From contig PWUO01000073.1 of assembly GCA_003562555.1 (NCBI GenBank), forward strand, positions 1 to 35,401: a stretch of DNA of 35,401 nucleotides, read 5' to 3'. The notes beneath the pieces are model-generated. The model saw only the letters and a list, made by a program, of their open reading frames with translations, had not been told where the DNA came from and did not search any database. The position numbers and the translations under genes are program-made. This document shows positions 1-7,958 of the stretch, one piece after another. Every line of letters starts with the position of its first letter. Within the stretch, counting starts at the first letter, position 1. The stretch is from Dehalococcoidia bacterium (GTDB lineage: Bacteria; Chloroflexota; Dehalococcoidia; GIF9; AB-539-J10).

Positions 1-124
1 CCCATACGAGCCAGACTCAATCCTCGTCGGACTGCTCAAAGAGTTGCAGGGGCAGATTGAGAGCGTTCGCACACAGGTACAGGAGATCAACGAGCGAATC
101 GACGATCTTCACGGGAAGCAGTGA
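1..124 (+). CDS. 3' end of a DUF5320-like protein (partial)
   Basis: Only the last 40 codons are present, in the frame starting at base 2 and ending at TGA 122-124. The residues are polar and heptad-like (LLKELQ, QIESVR, VQEINERIDDL), which predicts a short C-terminal coiled coil. DUF5320 proteins combine a Gly-Pro-rich N-terminus with such a coiled coil and usually sit beside MinD-type ATPase and NifX genes, as here. The assignment rests on that context and the coiled coil, because the diagnostic N-terminus lies outside the window. The gene is probably the first or an early member of the operon continuing to 2523. No function is proven for the family; a role in metallocluster assembly is inferred. 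Confidence 0.5.
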   Translation, partial: PYEPDSILVGLLKELQGQIESVRTQVQEINERIDDLHGKQ

Positions 125-174
125 CCACGCAGCGGGTGCTGGTGCTGAACATACATCAACATGGAGGTACAGCG

Positions 175-399
175 ATGCCATGGGGTAACGGAACAGGACC
201 GGGGGGGCGGGGCCCCAGAACCGGTCGCGGTGCCGGGCGCGGTGCCGGACGTGGAAGGATGAGCGGCGACCAACCGGGATCGGGTCCGGGTGGCCTGTGC
301 ATCTGTCCCGCCTGCGGTGAGAAAGCATCACACACGGTCGGGCTCCCGTGCAACACAATGAACTGTCCGCGCTGCGGCGCCAGGATGACACGGGGCTAG
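175..399 (+). CDS. small Gly/Arg-rich protein with C-terminal zinc ribbon (DUF5320-like)
   Basis: The product has 74 residues. The start ATG 175 is preceded by GGAGG at 163-167; an in-frame GTG at 121 has no comparable site. The N-terminus repeats GP and GR units (GTGPGGRGPRTGRG), as in DUF5320 and related proteins of MinD/NifX operons. The C-terminus has two CPxCG knuckles (CPACG and CPRCG) plus an extra Cys within LPCNTMNC, consistent with a zinc ribbon or a small Fe-S site. It lies 50 bp after the preceding gene and 3 bp before the first ATPase, so it is almost certainly co-transcribed with them. A small accessory or metal-binding role in cluster assembly is inferred; the biochemistry is unknown. 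Confidence 0.75.
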   Translation: MPWGNGTGPGGRGPRTGRGAGRGAGRGRMSGDQPGSGPGGLCICPACGEKASHTVGLPCNTMNCPRCGARMTRG

Positions 400-402
400 C
401 AC

Positions 403-1245
403 ATGATAATCTCTGTCGCAAGCGGTAAGGGTGGCACCGGCAAGACACTCGTGGCAACGAGTCTTACCCTGGCGCTCAAGGACACTATGCCGGTGACGCT
501 GCTCGATTGCGACGTTGAGGAGCCGAACGCCCACATCTACGTGAACGCCAGGCTCACGTGCACCAGCCCGGTGACCATACCGGTGCCCTTCGTCAATGAG
601 TCCATGTGCACCTCGTGCGGTGTCTGTCAGGACGTGTGTGCGTTCAACGCGATCGTGGTACTCGGTTCTGCAGTGCTCACCTTCAAGGAGCTCTGCCACG
701 GTTGCGGCGCATGTACGCGGTTCTGCCCGGTGGGCGCTATCACTGAGGTTCCTCATGAGATCGGAATCGTAGAGGAGGGCGATGCGGACGGGTTCTCGTT
801 CGTGGACGGGGTGCTGACAATCGGACAACCCATGGCGCCCCCCATCATCCGAAACGTCAAGCGACACCACGGGAACGACGGCGTCACCATAATCGATGCC
901 TCTCCCGGAACATCGTGTCCCGTGGTCGAGGCGGTGAGCGGAAGCGACTTCTGTCTCCTCGTAACCGAACCAACTCCGTTTGGCCTGCACGATCTTCGAC
1001 TCGCGGTCGAGACAATGCGTGAACTCGGCATTCCCCACGGAGCCATTATCAATCGCGCGGGAATTGGAGACACGCGTACGGAAGAATACTGCCACCGTGA
1101 GGGAGTGCCGCTATTGATGACGATCCCGTTCGATGAACGCATTGCGAAATCGTACTCGCGCGGCATACCCCTGGTCGAGGCACTGCCGGAATACCGACAG
1201 CAGTTTCTCGAGCTGTTCCAGCATATCAGGGAGCGTATCGCATGA
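403..1245 (+). CDS. MinD/Mrp-superfamily P-loop ATPase with inserted 2[4Fe-4S] ferredoxin domain (first of pair)
   Basis: The product has 280 residues. A deviant Walker A motif GKGGTGKT (residues 8-15) and LLDCDVEEPN mark a MinD/ParA-type dimeric ATPase. A bacterial ferredoxin domain is inserted at about residues 64-113, with two complete CxxCxxCxxxC sets (C69, C72, C75, C79 and C98, C101, C104, C108), so two [4Fe-4S] clusters are expected. This layout matches the paired Orp3/Orp4-type ATPases of sulfate reducers and other anaerobes, which are encoded beside NifX-fold proteins and are thought to use ATP in metallocluster assembly or delivery. The stop overlaps the next start in an ATGA junction, implying translational coupling. 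The partner cluster and physiological substrate cannot be told from sequence. Confidence 0.9.
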   Translation: MIISVASGKGGTGKTLVATSLTLALKDTMPVTLLDCDVEEPNAHIYVNARLTCTSPVTIPVPFVNESMCTSCGVCQDVCAFNAIVVLGSAVLTFKELCHGCGACTRFCPVGAITEVPHEIGIVEEGDADGFSFVDGVLTIGQPMAPPIIRNVKRHHGNDGVTIIDASPGTSCPVVEAVSGSDFCLLVTEPTPFGLHDLRLAVETMRELGIPHGAIINRAGIGDTRTEEYCHREGVPLLMTIPFDERIAKSYSRGIPLVEALPEYRQQFLELFQHIRERIA

Positions 1246-2114
1246 AAGAGGTCGTCGTTCTCAGCGGTAAGGGCGGCACGGGCAAGACCAGCATCGTGGG
1301 CGCGTTTGCAGCACTGGCGAAGAACACGGTGCTGGCGGACTGCGACGTCGATGCAGCCGATCTGCACCTGCTCCTGTCGCCCTCAACGCGCGAGGAACAC
1401 GAGTTCTGGAGCGGTCAGGTGGCAGAGATAGACATTGAACGCTGCACCCGTTGCGGTTTGTGCGAGGAGATATGTCGATTTGAAGCCATACACGACTTCA
1501 CGATCGGACGAGTCGGTTGCGAGGGTTGCGGACTGTGTGCCCGACTGTGTCCAGCGGGTGCGATCCGTATGAAGGATAACCTCGCCGGACGCTGGTTTAT
1601 CTCGGACACTCGATTCGGCTCCCTGGTCCACGCCCGCCTCGGTATCGCACAGGAGAACTCTGGAAAACTGGTTCACCTTGTGCGGCAGAAGGCGAAGGAG
1701 GTCGCACTCAGCGAGGGAACGGACATCACCATCAACGACGGTCCTCCCGGCATCGGTTGTGCGGTGATATCGTCGCTCTCCGGCGCGAACCTCGCGTGCA
1801 TCGTGACCGAACCATCGCTGTCGGGCATTCACGACATGGAACGTGTGCTGTCGGTGTGCCGGCACTTCGGCATACCGGCCCTCGTGTGCATCAACAAGCA
1901 CGATATCAACGAAGAGGGAACGCAACAGATCGAACGGTACTGCAACAGCAACGGTATCACCGTGGCAGCGAGAATACCATTCGACCGCAGGGTGACCGAG
2001 GCTCAGGTGGAAGGAGTATCATTGCCTGAGTACACCAGCGACAGATACATCACAGCACCGATCGAACAGGCGTGGGAGGCGGTGTGTGCGCGATTCGACG
2101 ACAAGGAATCCTGA
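1242..2114 (+). CDS. MinD/Mrp-superfamily P-loop ATPase with inserted 2[4Fe-4S] ferredoxin domain (second of pair)
   Basis: The product has 290 residues and is a diverged paralogue of the upstream ATPase. It has Walker A GKGGTGKT (residues 9-16), DCDVDAADLH in the next loop, and an inserted ferredoxin with C68, C71, C74, C78 and C93, C96, C99, C103. The conserved INDGPPGIGC segment near the middle is the MinD switch/Walker B region. The ATG overlaps the preceding stop. The two genes probably encode a heterodimer, as inferred for Orp3/Orp4 pairs. It is followed at 55 bp by a NifX-family gene. Cytoplasmic; role in Fe-S or mixed-metal cluster handling is inferred from family and context. Confidence 0.9.
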   Translation: MKEVVVLSGKGGTGKTSIVGAFAALAKNTVLADCDVDAADLHLLLSPSTREEHEFWSGQVAEIDIERCTRCGLCEEICRFEAIHDFTIGRVGCEGCGLCARLCPAGAIRMKDNLAGRWFISDTRFGSLVHARLGIAQENSGKLVHLVRQKAKEVALSEGTDITINDGPPGIGCAVISSLSGANLACIVTEPSLSGIHDMERVLSVCRHFGIPALVCINKHDINEEGTQQIERYCNSNGITVAARIPFDRRVTEAQVEGVSLPEYTSDRYITAPIEQAWEAVCARFDDKES

Positions 2115-2169
2115 CGCATGCAGTCTGCAGACCAAAGCCATATTCAGAACGTACGAGGAGAGTCAATCC

Positions 2170-2523
2170 ATGAGATATGCGGTACCAGTGACAGATGGCA
2201 ACGTGGCCACGCACTTCGGACATTGTGAGGCGTTCGCAATGTTCGACGTGGATGACGCTACCGGGACCATAGTCGACAGAGTCCTCGTGCCCTCTCCCGG
2301 GCATCAGCCCGGATTCCTGCCGGGGTGGCTGGCGGAGCAGGGCGTATCGGCGATAATCGCCGGCGGTATGGGGCCACGAGCGGTGAGCCTCTTCGAGGAG
2401 AACCGGGTTCAGGTAATCCTCGGAGCACCGAACGATCACCCTGAGTCAATCGTGAAGGCGTTCCTGGAAGGGAAGCTTGCAACAGGCGACAACGTCTGTG
2501 ACCACGACCACGGCGGCATATGA
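2170..2523 (+). CDS. NifX/NifB-family dinitrogenase iron-molybdenum cofactor-like protein
   Basis: The product has 117 residues and the single-domain fold of the NifX/Orp family. Its start (MRYAVPVTDGNVATHFGHCEAFAMF) and the AIIAGGMGPRAVSLFEENRVQVI segment are typical. ATG 2170 was chosen because AGGAGAG lies just upstream and the family homology begins there; the frame is open further upstream without a site. The tail CDHDHGGI is a His/Cys metal-binding end common in this family. Such proteins bind metal clusters (FeMo-co precursors in NifX, Mo-Cu-S in the orange protein) and in anaerobes occur beside paired MinD-ferredoxin ATPases, as here. There is no nifHDK in the window, so a nitrogenase role is not implied. 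Confidence 0.88.
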   Translation: MRYAVPVTDGNVATHFGHCEAFAMFDVDDATGTIVDRVLVPSPGHQPGFLPGWLAEQGVSAIIAGGMGPRAVSLFEENRVQVILGAPNDHPESIVKAFLEGKLATGDNVCDHDHGGI

Positions 2524-2545
2524 TACGAGGAAATGGTGCCCACAC

Positions 2546-2674
2546 ATGGATGAACAACTGATCCGGATACTGGATTCGATCGTCGTTCCAGGTGCCGAAC
2601 GCAGCGTGGTGCAACGGAGACAGGTTCACAGCGTCGCGTACCTGCACCGTACGACAGCTCATACGACATCGTGA
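2546..2674 (+). pseudogene. possible MIP18 (DUF59) domain remnant
   Basis: A 42-codon reading frame begins MDEQLIRILDSIVVPGAERS and is followed by VVQRRQVHSV. The spacing resembles the start of MIP18/DUF59 domains, where a helix leads into a Pro-Glu segment, then RS-VVDLGLV and a strand. The family's acidic and glycine residues after the Pro are replaced and the frame ends before the conserved Cys region. It follows a MinD-type operon, where MIP18 modules occur naturally in Mrp-type proteins. It may be a decayed fragment or a chance ORF. The rest of 2524-2733 shows nothing recognisable. Confidence 0.22.
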
Positions 2675-2733
2675 GAGGACCGCATGCACGCTCGTGGCCA
2701 CCCGCCCGCAATCCGAACCCGGTCGACCACAAT

Positions 2734-2762
2734 ATGACAAGCCGCGAAAATCGAGCTATCCT
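2734..2762 (+). promoter_or_regulatory. candidate sigma70-type promoter for the radical SAM gene
   Basis: ATGACA (2734-2739), a 17-nt spacer and TATCCT (2757-2762) give a plausible but weak promoter. A leader of about 90 nt would start near 2769 with a small hairpin (GGTG/CACC arms) and contains CTGGCAACC, which I could not match to a full riboswitch core. Confidence 0.35.
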
Positions 2763-2860
2763 GTAGCGAAAGGTGTTCTAAGGGCACCAGACCCGCTGGC
2801 AACCCCCGCCGTCACCGCCCGACCGCACTCAACCTGATCCCAGCACAAATGGAGGGCGAC

Positions 2861-4345
2861 ATGAATCTGCTACTGGTATATCCTCAGATCCCGGAGACGT
2901 TCTGGAGCTTCAAGCACGCGCTACGCTTCGTATCGCGCACGGCAACTTTCCCGCCCCTCGGACTTCTGACCGTGGCCTCAATGCTGCCGGAGGAGTGGGA
3001 GAAGAGACTTGTCGACACCAATACGACGAGGCTTACAGACGACGACATAGTCTGGGCTGACTACGTGTTTATCAGCGCAATGGTGGTGCAACAGGAATCT
3101 GCGCGCGAGATCATCGACCAATGTAAGCGCCTCGATACCAGGATAGTTGCAGGTGGACCACTCTTCAGGCCGGGTTACGAGGAACTCGGTTTCGATGATG
3201 TCGACCATCTTGTATATGGTGAAGCGGAAGGCATACTGCCGCGCCTGATCGAAGACCTGCAGAACGGATGTGCACGACACATCTACTCTGCTCCGGAGTT
3301 GCCGGATATCACGTCGAGCCCCATCCCCATGTGGTCCCTGGTCAAGAATCGTCGGTACCAGATGATGAACCTGCAGTACTCACGGGGCTGTCCCTTCAAC
3401 TGCGAGTTCTGCGACATCGTCGTGATGAACGGCCATGTCCCCCGCACCAAGACACGCGAGCAGGTTCTGGCCGAGCTTGACGCGCTGTACCATCACGGGT
3501 GGCGTGGAGGTGTCTTCTTCACGGATGACAACTTCATCGGTAACAAGGGCAAATTGAAACACGAGATCCTCCCTGCGATCATCCAGTGGAGCAATGACAG
3601 GAAGCGGCCGTTCACCTTCGTTACCGAGGCCTCCATCAATCTTGCCGACGACGAGGAGTTGATGCAACTGATGGTTGCGGCAGGCTTCGATACCGTCTTC
3701 GTAGGTATCGAAAGTCCGAATGAAGAAAGCCTGATTGAATGCAACAAGATGCCGAACAAAGGACGCGACCTGCTCGCATCGGTGAAGCGCATCCAGCGCC
3801 ATGGACTCCAGGTTCAGGGAGGGTTCATCGTCGGATTCGACGGAGATCCACCTTCCATCTTCCGAAACCAGATCAGTTTCATCCAGAATAGCGGCATCGT
3901 CACTGCAATGGTTGGTGTGCTCATGGCACCGCCAGGAACCCCGCTCTACAAGCGTCTCCGGGACGAGCATCGACTCCTCCCCGGGGGGACCGGCAACAAC
4001 ACCGACGGCTCGACGAACTTCGTCCCGAAGATGGGATTAGAACCCCTTGTCAGCGGCTACAGGCATGTGGTGAGTACGATCTATTCGCCGCAGCACTATT
4101 ACGATCGCATACTCACGTTTCTCAGGGAGTACCAGCCACAGGCTGTTCGCAGAGATAGTGTCAGCCCACGTTACATAAGGGCGTTGCTGCGCTGCATGTG
4201 GACTGTGGGCCTCAAAGAGAAAGGCCGGAAGCACTACTGGAGACTCTTCGGTTGGACGCTGTTACGAAAGCCACGCTGCTTCCCGCTCTTCACAACGTTC
4301 GCCGTGCAAGGATATCACTGCCGTAAGGTTGCGGAGAGTACATAG
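2861..4345 (+). CDS. B12-binding domain radical SAM protein (DUF4070 type)
   Basis: The product has 494 residues. Start ATG 2861 follows GGAGGG (2851-2856). The N-terminal 1-135 is a cobalamin-binding-type domain (LLLVYPQIP, PPLGLLTVASMLP, VAGGPLF, YGEAEG) without the DxHxxG motif, so base-off histidine binding is not expected. The radical SAM core has C177, C181 and C184 in CPFNCEFC, which bind the [4Fe-4S] cluster that cleaves S-adenosylmethionine, followed by FFTDDNFIGN and FVGIES. The C-terminal 150 residues match the DUF4070 tail seen in hopanoid methylase-like and other B12 radical SAM enzymes. The reaction (methylation or rearrangement) cannot be assigned. It stands alone, with no biosynthetic partner next to it. 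Confidence 0.88.
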   Translation: MNLLLVYPQIPETFWSFKHALRFVSRTATFPPLGLLTVASMLPEEWEKRLVDTNTTRLTDDDIVWADYVFISAMVVQQESAREIIDQCKRLDTRIVAGGPLFRPGYEELGFDDVDHLVYGEAEGILPRLIEDLQNGCARHIYSAPELPDITSSPIPMWSLVKNRRYQMMNLQYSRGCPFNCEFCDIVVMNGHVPRTKTREQVLAELDALYHHGWRGGVFFTDDNFIGNKGKLKHEILPAIIQWSNDRKRPFTFVTEASINLADDEELMQLMVAAGFDTVFVGIESPNEESLIECNKMPNKGRDLLASVKRIQRHGLQVQGGFIVGFDGDPPSIFRNQISFIQNSGIVTAMVGVLMAPPGTPLYKRLRDEHRLLPGGTGNNTDGSTNFVPKMGLEPLVSGYRHVVSTIYSPQHYYDRILTFLREYQPQAVRRDSVSPRYIRALLRCMWTVGLKEKGRKHYWRLFGWTLLRKPRCFPLFTTFAVQGYHCRKVAEST

Positions 4346-4711
4346 CGCGATCAGTCGATGGAACCCTTATGATCAAAGACCTTCGAGGAGGCTGCCGCCG
4401 TCAGGGGCTGTCACTGTGCCTCTCTTGAGGCCGCGCGCACAGACCGCCGTAACGTCGCATTCCACAAGATCACCATGGGAGTTCCTTCCCCATGCGATTC
4501 CCTCATGGCCTTCACGACTCCTTCACAAACACATGCTAATTTGTGGCATGACATTCAGCCGGGGCGAGCAGTGCAGCGTGAGCGCTGACCATCAGACTCT
4601 TCCGCCCGCAGTCCATGTTGTTTCAGCTGAAGAATCGTGGGGCCCAGTTCGCGCCAACGTGATAACACGGGCGCGTTTCATTACCCAGAGCCAGTGACTG
4701 ATCCGAAGTGT
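4346..4711. other. non-coding stretch between the radical SAM gene and the Rrf2 promoter
   Basis: No reading frame here has a ribosome site or family resemblance. One short hairpin (CATGGG 4474-4479 with CCCATG 4489-4494) is visible, but it lacks a T tract. I see nothing else. Confidence 0.4.
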
Positions 4712-4741
4712 TTGCCAAAAGGGAGTACTCATACGTATATT
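4712..4741 (+). promoter_or_regulatory. promoter of the Rrf2/ABC/DUF2318 operon
   Basis: TTGCCA (4712-4717), 18 nt, TATATT (4736-4741). It lies 42 bp before the regulator start, and its -10 box overlaps the palindrome at 4739-4763. Confidence 0.6.
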
Positions 4742-4763
4742 GTTGACTACTTTACTCAACAAT
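4739..4763 (+). promoter_or_regulatory. palindromic operator, IscR/Rrf2 type
   Basis: A perfect 8-bp inverted repeat, ATTGTTGA and TCAACAAT, is separated by 9 bp. The inner part TTGACT(N5)ACTCAA resembles IscR type 1 sites, which carry TTGACT and AGTC half sites around an AT-rich centre. It covers the -10 box and the expected start of transcription, and ends 19 bp before the Rrf2 start codon. Repression by the encoded regulator is inferred. Confidence 0.6.
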
Positions 4764-4782
4764 TCCGCTGGAGGAACCGTCG

Positions 4783-5298
4783 ATGAAGCTGAGCACCCGG
4801 CCCCGATACGGAATGAGAGCACTCGTCGATATTGCGACACATAGCAAGGATGAGCCGGTGCGACTCAAGGAGATTGCGCGACGCCAGAACGTGTCCCTGT
4901 CTTACCTCGAGCATATCGTCGGCCCATTGATCTCGGGAGGCATACTGCGAAGCACCCGGGGACCAGGTGGTGGCGTGTCACTTCTGGCGAAGCCGGAAGA
5001 GATCAGTCTGGAACGCGTAGTCGGGCTGCTGGAGGGTCCGCTCGGTGCGACAGATTGTGTAGTTCAATCCGATATCTGTTCCCGTGCGGGCCAGTGTGCA
5101 ACGCGGTCGCTCTGGGTAGAGGTTTCGGATGCCATGCGTGAGGTCCTCAGAGGAAAGACTCTTGCCGATCTCATGCAGACCGACACCGATACCGCCGGGG
5201 AGGGTTCCTGCACACCACAATCGTTCAGACCACTGCAGGAGCCGGTCTCATTGTCACCGCGAACGTCATCCAGAGACACTCAAGGAGGGGGGTCATGA
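4783..5298 (+). CDS. Rrf2-family transcriptional regulator, IscR-like
   Basis: The product has 171 residues. The start ATG follows GGAGG (4770-4774). The N-terminal winged helix begins MKLSTRPRYGMRALVDIA and has the wing RGPGGG (residues 59-64), both Rrf2 hallmarks. C92, C99 and C105 sit after the dimerisation helix, close to the C92/C98/C104 ligands of IscR, so an Fe-S cluster is plausible. The tail past about residue 130 is divergent. Its stop overlaps the permease start (ATGA), making it the first gene of the transporter operon. It likely represses its own promoter through the adjacent palindrome, in response to Fe-S, iron or redox state. That regulation is inferred, and the inducing signal is unknown. 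Confidence 0.88.
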   Translation: MKLSTRPRYGMRALVDIATHSKDEPVRLKEIARRQNVSLSYLEHIVGPLISGGILRSTRGPGGGVSLLAKPEEISLERVVGLLEGPLGATDCVVQSDICSRAGQCATRSLWVEVSDAMREVLRGKTLADLMQTDTDTAGEGSCTPQSFRPLQEPVSLSPRTSSRDTQGGGS

Positions 5299-6488
5299 GG
5301 TTAACCACCATCGTGGTGAAGGACATGCTACGGCGAAAGCGCCGCGTGTTCCACTCGGTCTTCGGTGTATCGATAGGCATAATGACGGTCATTGCGATGC
5401 TTACCGTGGCAAATTCCGGAGAGCAGTTGCTGCGCCTGGAACTTGAGCGGTACGGTCCCAATCTGACGATTGTCCCTGACACGGCCAGAATGAATGTGGA
5501 ACTCGGGGGACTGACCATGGGCTCCGTCACAGTTGGTGAGACCATGCTGGACAACGCAGTACTGCCGCATATTCAACAGGTCGCGGATGATGCGATACGT
5601 GCCGACATGGGAATATCGACCCCTGGCCCCATCGCAATCGTTGCCCCTCGATTGTATCTTCCGGCCACGGTGGATGAGCGCAACGTAACTGTCGTCGGTG
5701 TGTCGCCGGGTGAGGAACGGGCGATCCGCGTATGGTGGGATTTCTCCGAGGGCGGTTACCTCACGGGCACCAGTGATATCGTAGCGGGGGCCGTTGCGGC
5801 CAGTTCACTCGGGCTGTCCGTTGGCCAGACAGTCAATATCTCAGGACATGACTACACCGTCGCAGGAGTGCTGGGAGAGAGCGGATCCAACGACGATTTC
5901 CTGCTTTTCGTACCACTGACCACCCTTCAGGAGACTTCCGGAAAGGGCCATGTCGTGTCCACTGTGGACGTGCGCGCGCTCTGCACCGGATGTCCCGTCG
6001 AGAAGATCGCGCACGCGCTTACCATGGACATTCCGGGCGTTCATGCAGTCGCCGTCCGGCAGGTGGCGGAAGCGGAACTCGGTATGTGGCATGGAATGCG
6101 TGCGATCGTGCTCATGCTCGCCTCGGTGACACTTCTGGTTGGACTGTTCGGCGTCATGAACGCCATGTCAGCGATGGTGGCGGAGCGAAGAAAGGATATC
6201 GGCATCATGCGTGCCGTGGGTGCGTCCCGAAGACAGATACTGTCGATGTTCATTCAGGAGGCCGTCTTCCTTGGACTGCTGGGAGGAATCGGCGGATACG
6301 TGGCTGGACTACTGCTCGCCATGGCCGTCGGGCCGTTCGTACTTGGAGGTGTGGTCGTAACGCCCGTATTCGAGTACATCCCACTCGCAGTGGGTCTGGC
6401 CGCTGCCATATCGATGGTCGCGGCCCTGCACCCCGCACTCGGCGCTGCGCGTATGCGCGTGGCAGACGCTGTAAGAACGTCCTCGTAG
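5295..6488 (+). CDS. FtsX/MacB-type ABC transporter permease
   Basis: The product has 397 residues with the MacB/FtsX layout. It has one membrane helix near the N-terminus (after RRKRRVFHSVFGVS), a large extracytoplasmic domain (about 45-265), then three helices at the C-terminus, with the MVAERRKDIGIMRAVGASRRQI coupling loop. The start overlaps the upstream stop and follows GGAGGGG. The ATPase gene starts 16 bp downstream. Such permeases usually act on lipoproteins or envelope substrates by mechanotransmission rather than by classical import. Here the downstream DUF2318 lipoproteins suggest a metal-related job like the Cj1661-Cj1663 components of the P19 iron locus in Campylobacter. Only one permease is encoded, so a homodimer is expected. 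Confidence 0.88.
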   Translation: MRLTTIVVKDMLRRKRRVFHSVFGVSIGIMTVIAMLTVANSGEQLLRLELERYGPNLTIVPDTARMNVELGGLTMGSVTVGETMLDNAVLPHIQQVADDAIRADMGISTPGPIAIVAPRLYLPATVDERNVTVVGVSPGEERAIRVWWDFSEGGYLTGTSDIVAGAVAASSLGLSVGQTVNISGHDYTVAGVLGESGSNDDFLLFVPLTTLQETSGKGHVVSTVDVRALCTGCPVEKIAHALTMDIPGVHAVAVRQVAEAELGMWHGMRAIVLMLASVTLLVGLFGVMNAMSAMVAERRKDIGIMRAVGASRRQILSMFIQEAVFLGLLGGIGGYVAGLLLAMAVGPFVLGGVVVTPVFEYIPLAVGLAAAISMVAALHPALGAARMRVADAVRTSS

Positions 6489-6504
6489 GAGGGAGATCGA
6501 TCAG

Positions 6505-7269
6505 ATGCTTGAACTGAAGAATGTATCGCGAGTGTACGGGCAGGGAGATGCCCAGGTGGTTGCCCTTGACCAGATATCTCTCATAGTTGAACTCGGAGCC
6601 TTCATCTCGGTCGTGGGACCTTCGGGCAGCGGGAAGTCGACGTTGCTGAACGTCATGGGTGGTGTCGACCGCATCACGGGAGGAGAGATACTGTTCGACG
6701 GTGAGCGCTTCGATCTGCTGTCGGAGGAGGACCTGACCACGTTCCGCCGTGGACGTCTCGCCTACGTATTTCAGCAGTATCACCTGATACCGTCGCTGAC
6801 GGTGTTGGAGAACGTGACGCTCCCGATGGTCTTTCGAGGTGAACACGCCAAGGCTCAACGGGCACAGCAGATGCTGAACCGGGTCGGCCTGCAGCACCGG
6901 GCGTCCCACCGCCCCTCGGAACTGAGCGGAGGTGAGCAGCAGAGGGTGGCTATTGCACGAGCACTCGTAAACGACCCTTCGCTCATACTTGCCGATGAAC
7001 CTACAGGAAACCTGGACCAGGCATCCGGCCGGCAGATAATGAGCCTGTTCATGGAACTGAACGATGAGGGGCGCGCCATCGTTATGGTGACCCACAACCC
7101 GCAACTCGCTCGCTGCGCGCGGGAGATAGTTGAATTGACCGACGGACGGCTGGTCTCACGTTCGACTGTTCACAACCGCGGGCTCCCACCATTGCGGGTT
7201 GCCGATTATCACCCAGCGAATATCAAAGAACCGTCAAGCGATGATAATATGATGCGGGTCGCATCGTAA
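6505..7269 (+). CDS. LolD/MacB-type ABC transporter ATPase
   Basis: The product has 254 residues. Walker A is GPSGSGKST (residues 38-46), the Q-loop lies in YVFQQYHLIPSLT, the signature is LSGGEQQRVAIARAL, and Walker B is LILADEPTGNLD with a following H-loop at MVTHNP. ENVTLPM is typical of the LolD/MacB/FtsE subgroup. The start has GGAGGGAGAT upstream. It pairs with the permease directly before it and powers that complex from the cytoplasmic side. The roughly 30-residue C-terminal extension after the H-loop is unremarkable. It lies 14 bp before the first DUF2318 lipoprotein gene, so all appear to be in one operon. Confidence 0.92.
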   Translation: MLELKNVSRVYGQGDAQVVALDQISLIVELGAFISVVGPSGSGKSTLLNVMGGVDRITGGEILFDGERFDLLSEEDLTTFRRGRLAYVFQQYHLIPSLTVLENVTLPMVFRGEHAKAQRAQQMLNRVGLQHRASHRPSELSGGEQQRVAIARALVNDPSLILADEPTGNLDQASGRQIMSLFMELNDEGRAIVMVTHNPQLARCAREIVELTDGRLVSRSTVHNRGLPPLRVADYHPANIKEPSSDDNMMRVAS

Positions 7270-7283
7270 GGAGGCAACTGATC

Positions 7284-7958
7284 ATGCGCAGGCGATCTCT
7301 GCTCATACTCCTGGCAATTCCGCTGCTGGCACTGACCACAGCGTGCGCCGCCATAACCGACCTTATTGAGCGGGAGTCACCGCCTGCAGCAGTGGACGAA
7401 GCGACGCAAGGTACGGACGAGAACACGAATAGCATCGGAGACCCGGCGGATGCGGATCCGTCCAATCCTGCCGATGAGATAGAGTTCACGGGCCTGTCGG
7501 CGAAGACCACGTCGGGCCAGATCTGGGCCGAACCACTTCTTGATACAAGGACGGCAACGATACTTATGTCCGTTGCACAGATGTCTGACCACGTGTACTT
7601 CGAGGTTCCCCATAATGATGGGTCCGCCAGGTTCATGGGTCATTTCGTGGGCAAAGCGTTCCTCGTACGTGCTGCAGTCTGTCCAAACTGTGGGGAGGAA
7701 TCTGTGGAATGGGGTCCGGAAGTGCTGACCTGTGGGTCCTGCGGCACGACGTTCGACCCAATCACCGGAGTAGCGCAGAACGAGGGCCGAAGCTATCCGG
7801 AGGGATGGATCATGAACACTCTGTTTTCAGGAACCATTGTGATGGTACTTGATGACCTGCAGGTGGCCTACGAACGCACCGCCGCAGGCGAGGAAAGGCT
7901 CTTCGAGGGACTTCGTGATACTCCATCAGATGCACGCAGGTGCTCCACGTGCGGGTAG
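7284..7958 (+). CDS. DUF2318 lipoprotein 1, with C-terminal Cys pair
   Basis: The product has 224 residues. A signal peptide ends at TTAC (lipid Cys 21), followed by an acidic, low-complexity linker to about residue 85. The DUF2318 domain holds two CxxC knuckles (C133/C136 and C150/C153) in CPNCG and CGSCGTTFD, then YPEG and a final strand-helix ending in LQVAYERTAAG. The protein finishes RCSTCG, adding a third pair (C220/C223) that is not part of the domain. It should face outward on the membrane. In P19-type iron uptake loci DUF2318 proteins are thought to bind metal or pass electrons during iron handling; here that is inference. Two related genes follow. Confidence 0.82.
   Translation: MRRRSLLILLAIPLLALTTACAAITDLIERESPPAAVDEATQGTDENTNSIGDPADADPSNPADEIEFTGLSAKTTSGQIWAEPLLDTRTATILMSVAQMSDHVYFEVPHNDGSARFMGHFVGKAFLVRAAVCPNCGEESVEWGPEVLTCGSCGTTFDPITGVAQNEGRSYPEGWIMNTLFSGTIVMVLDDLQVAYERTAAGEERLFEGLRDTPSDARRCSTCG

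Noticed and set aside
121..174. Longer start at GTG 121 for the zinc-ribbon protein
   Set aside because: It overlaps the preceding stop without a ribosome site, while ATG 175 has GGAGG at good spacing.
328..1095. Long minus-strand frames opposite the MinD genes
   Set aside because: They are shadows of strongly conserved coding sequence and have no family resemblance.
2770..2860. CTGGCAACC in the radical SAM leader as a SAM or cobalamin riboswitch
   Set aside because: Only the short GGCAACC string matches; the other core helices of SAM-I/IV and the cobalamin class cannot be found.
5990..6517. Plus-strand frame inside the permease gene
   Set aside because: Arg/Gly/His-rich composition typical of an out-of-frame shadow; the permease frame is clearly real.
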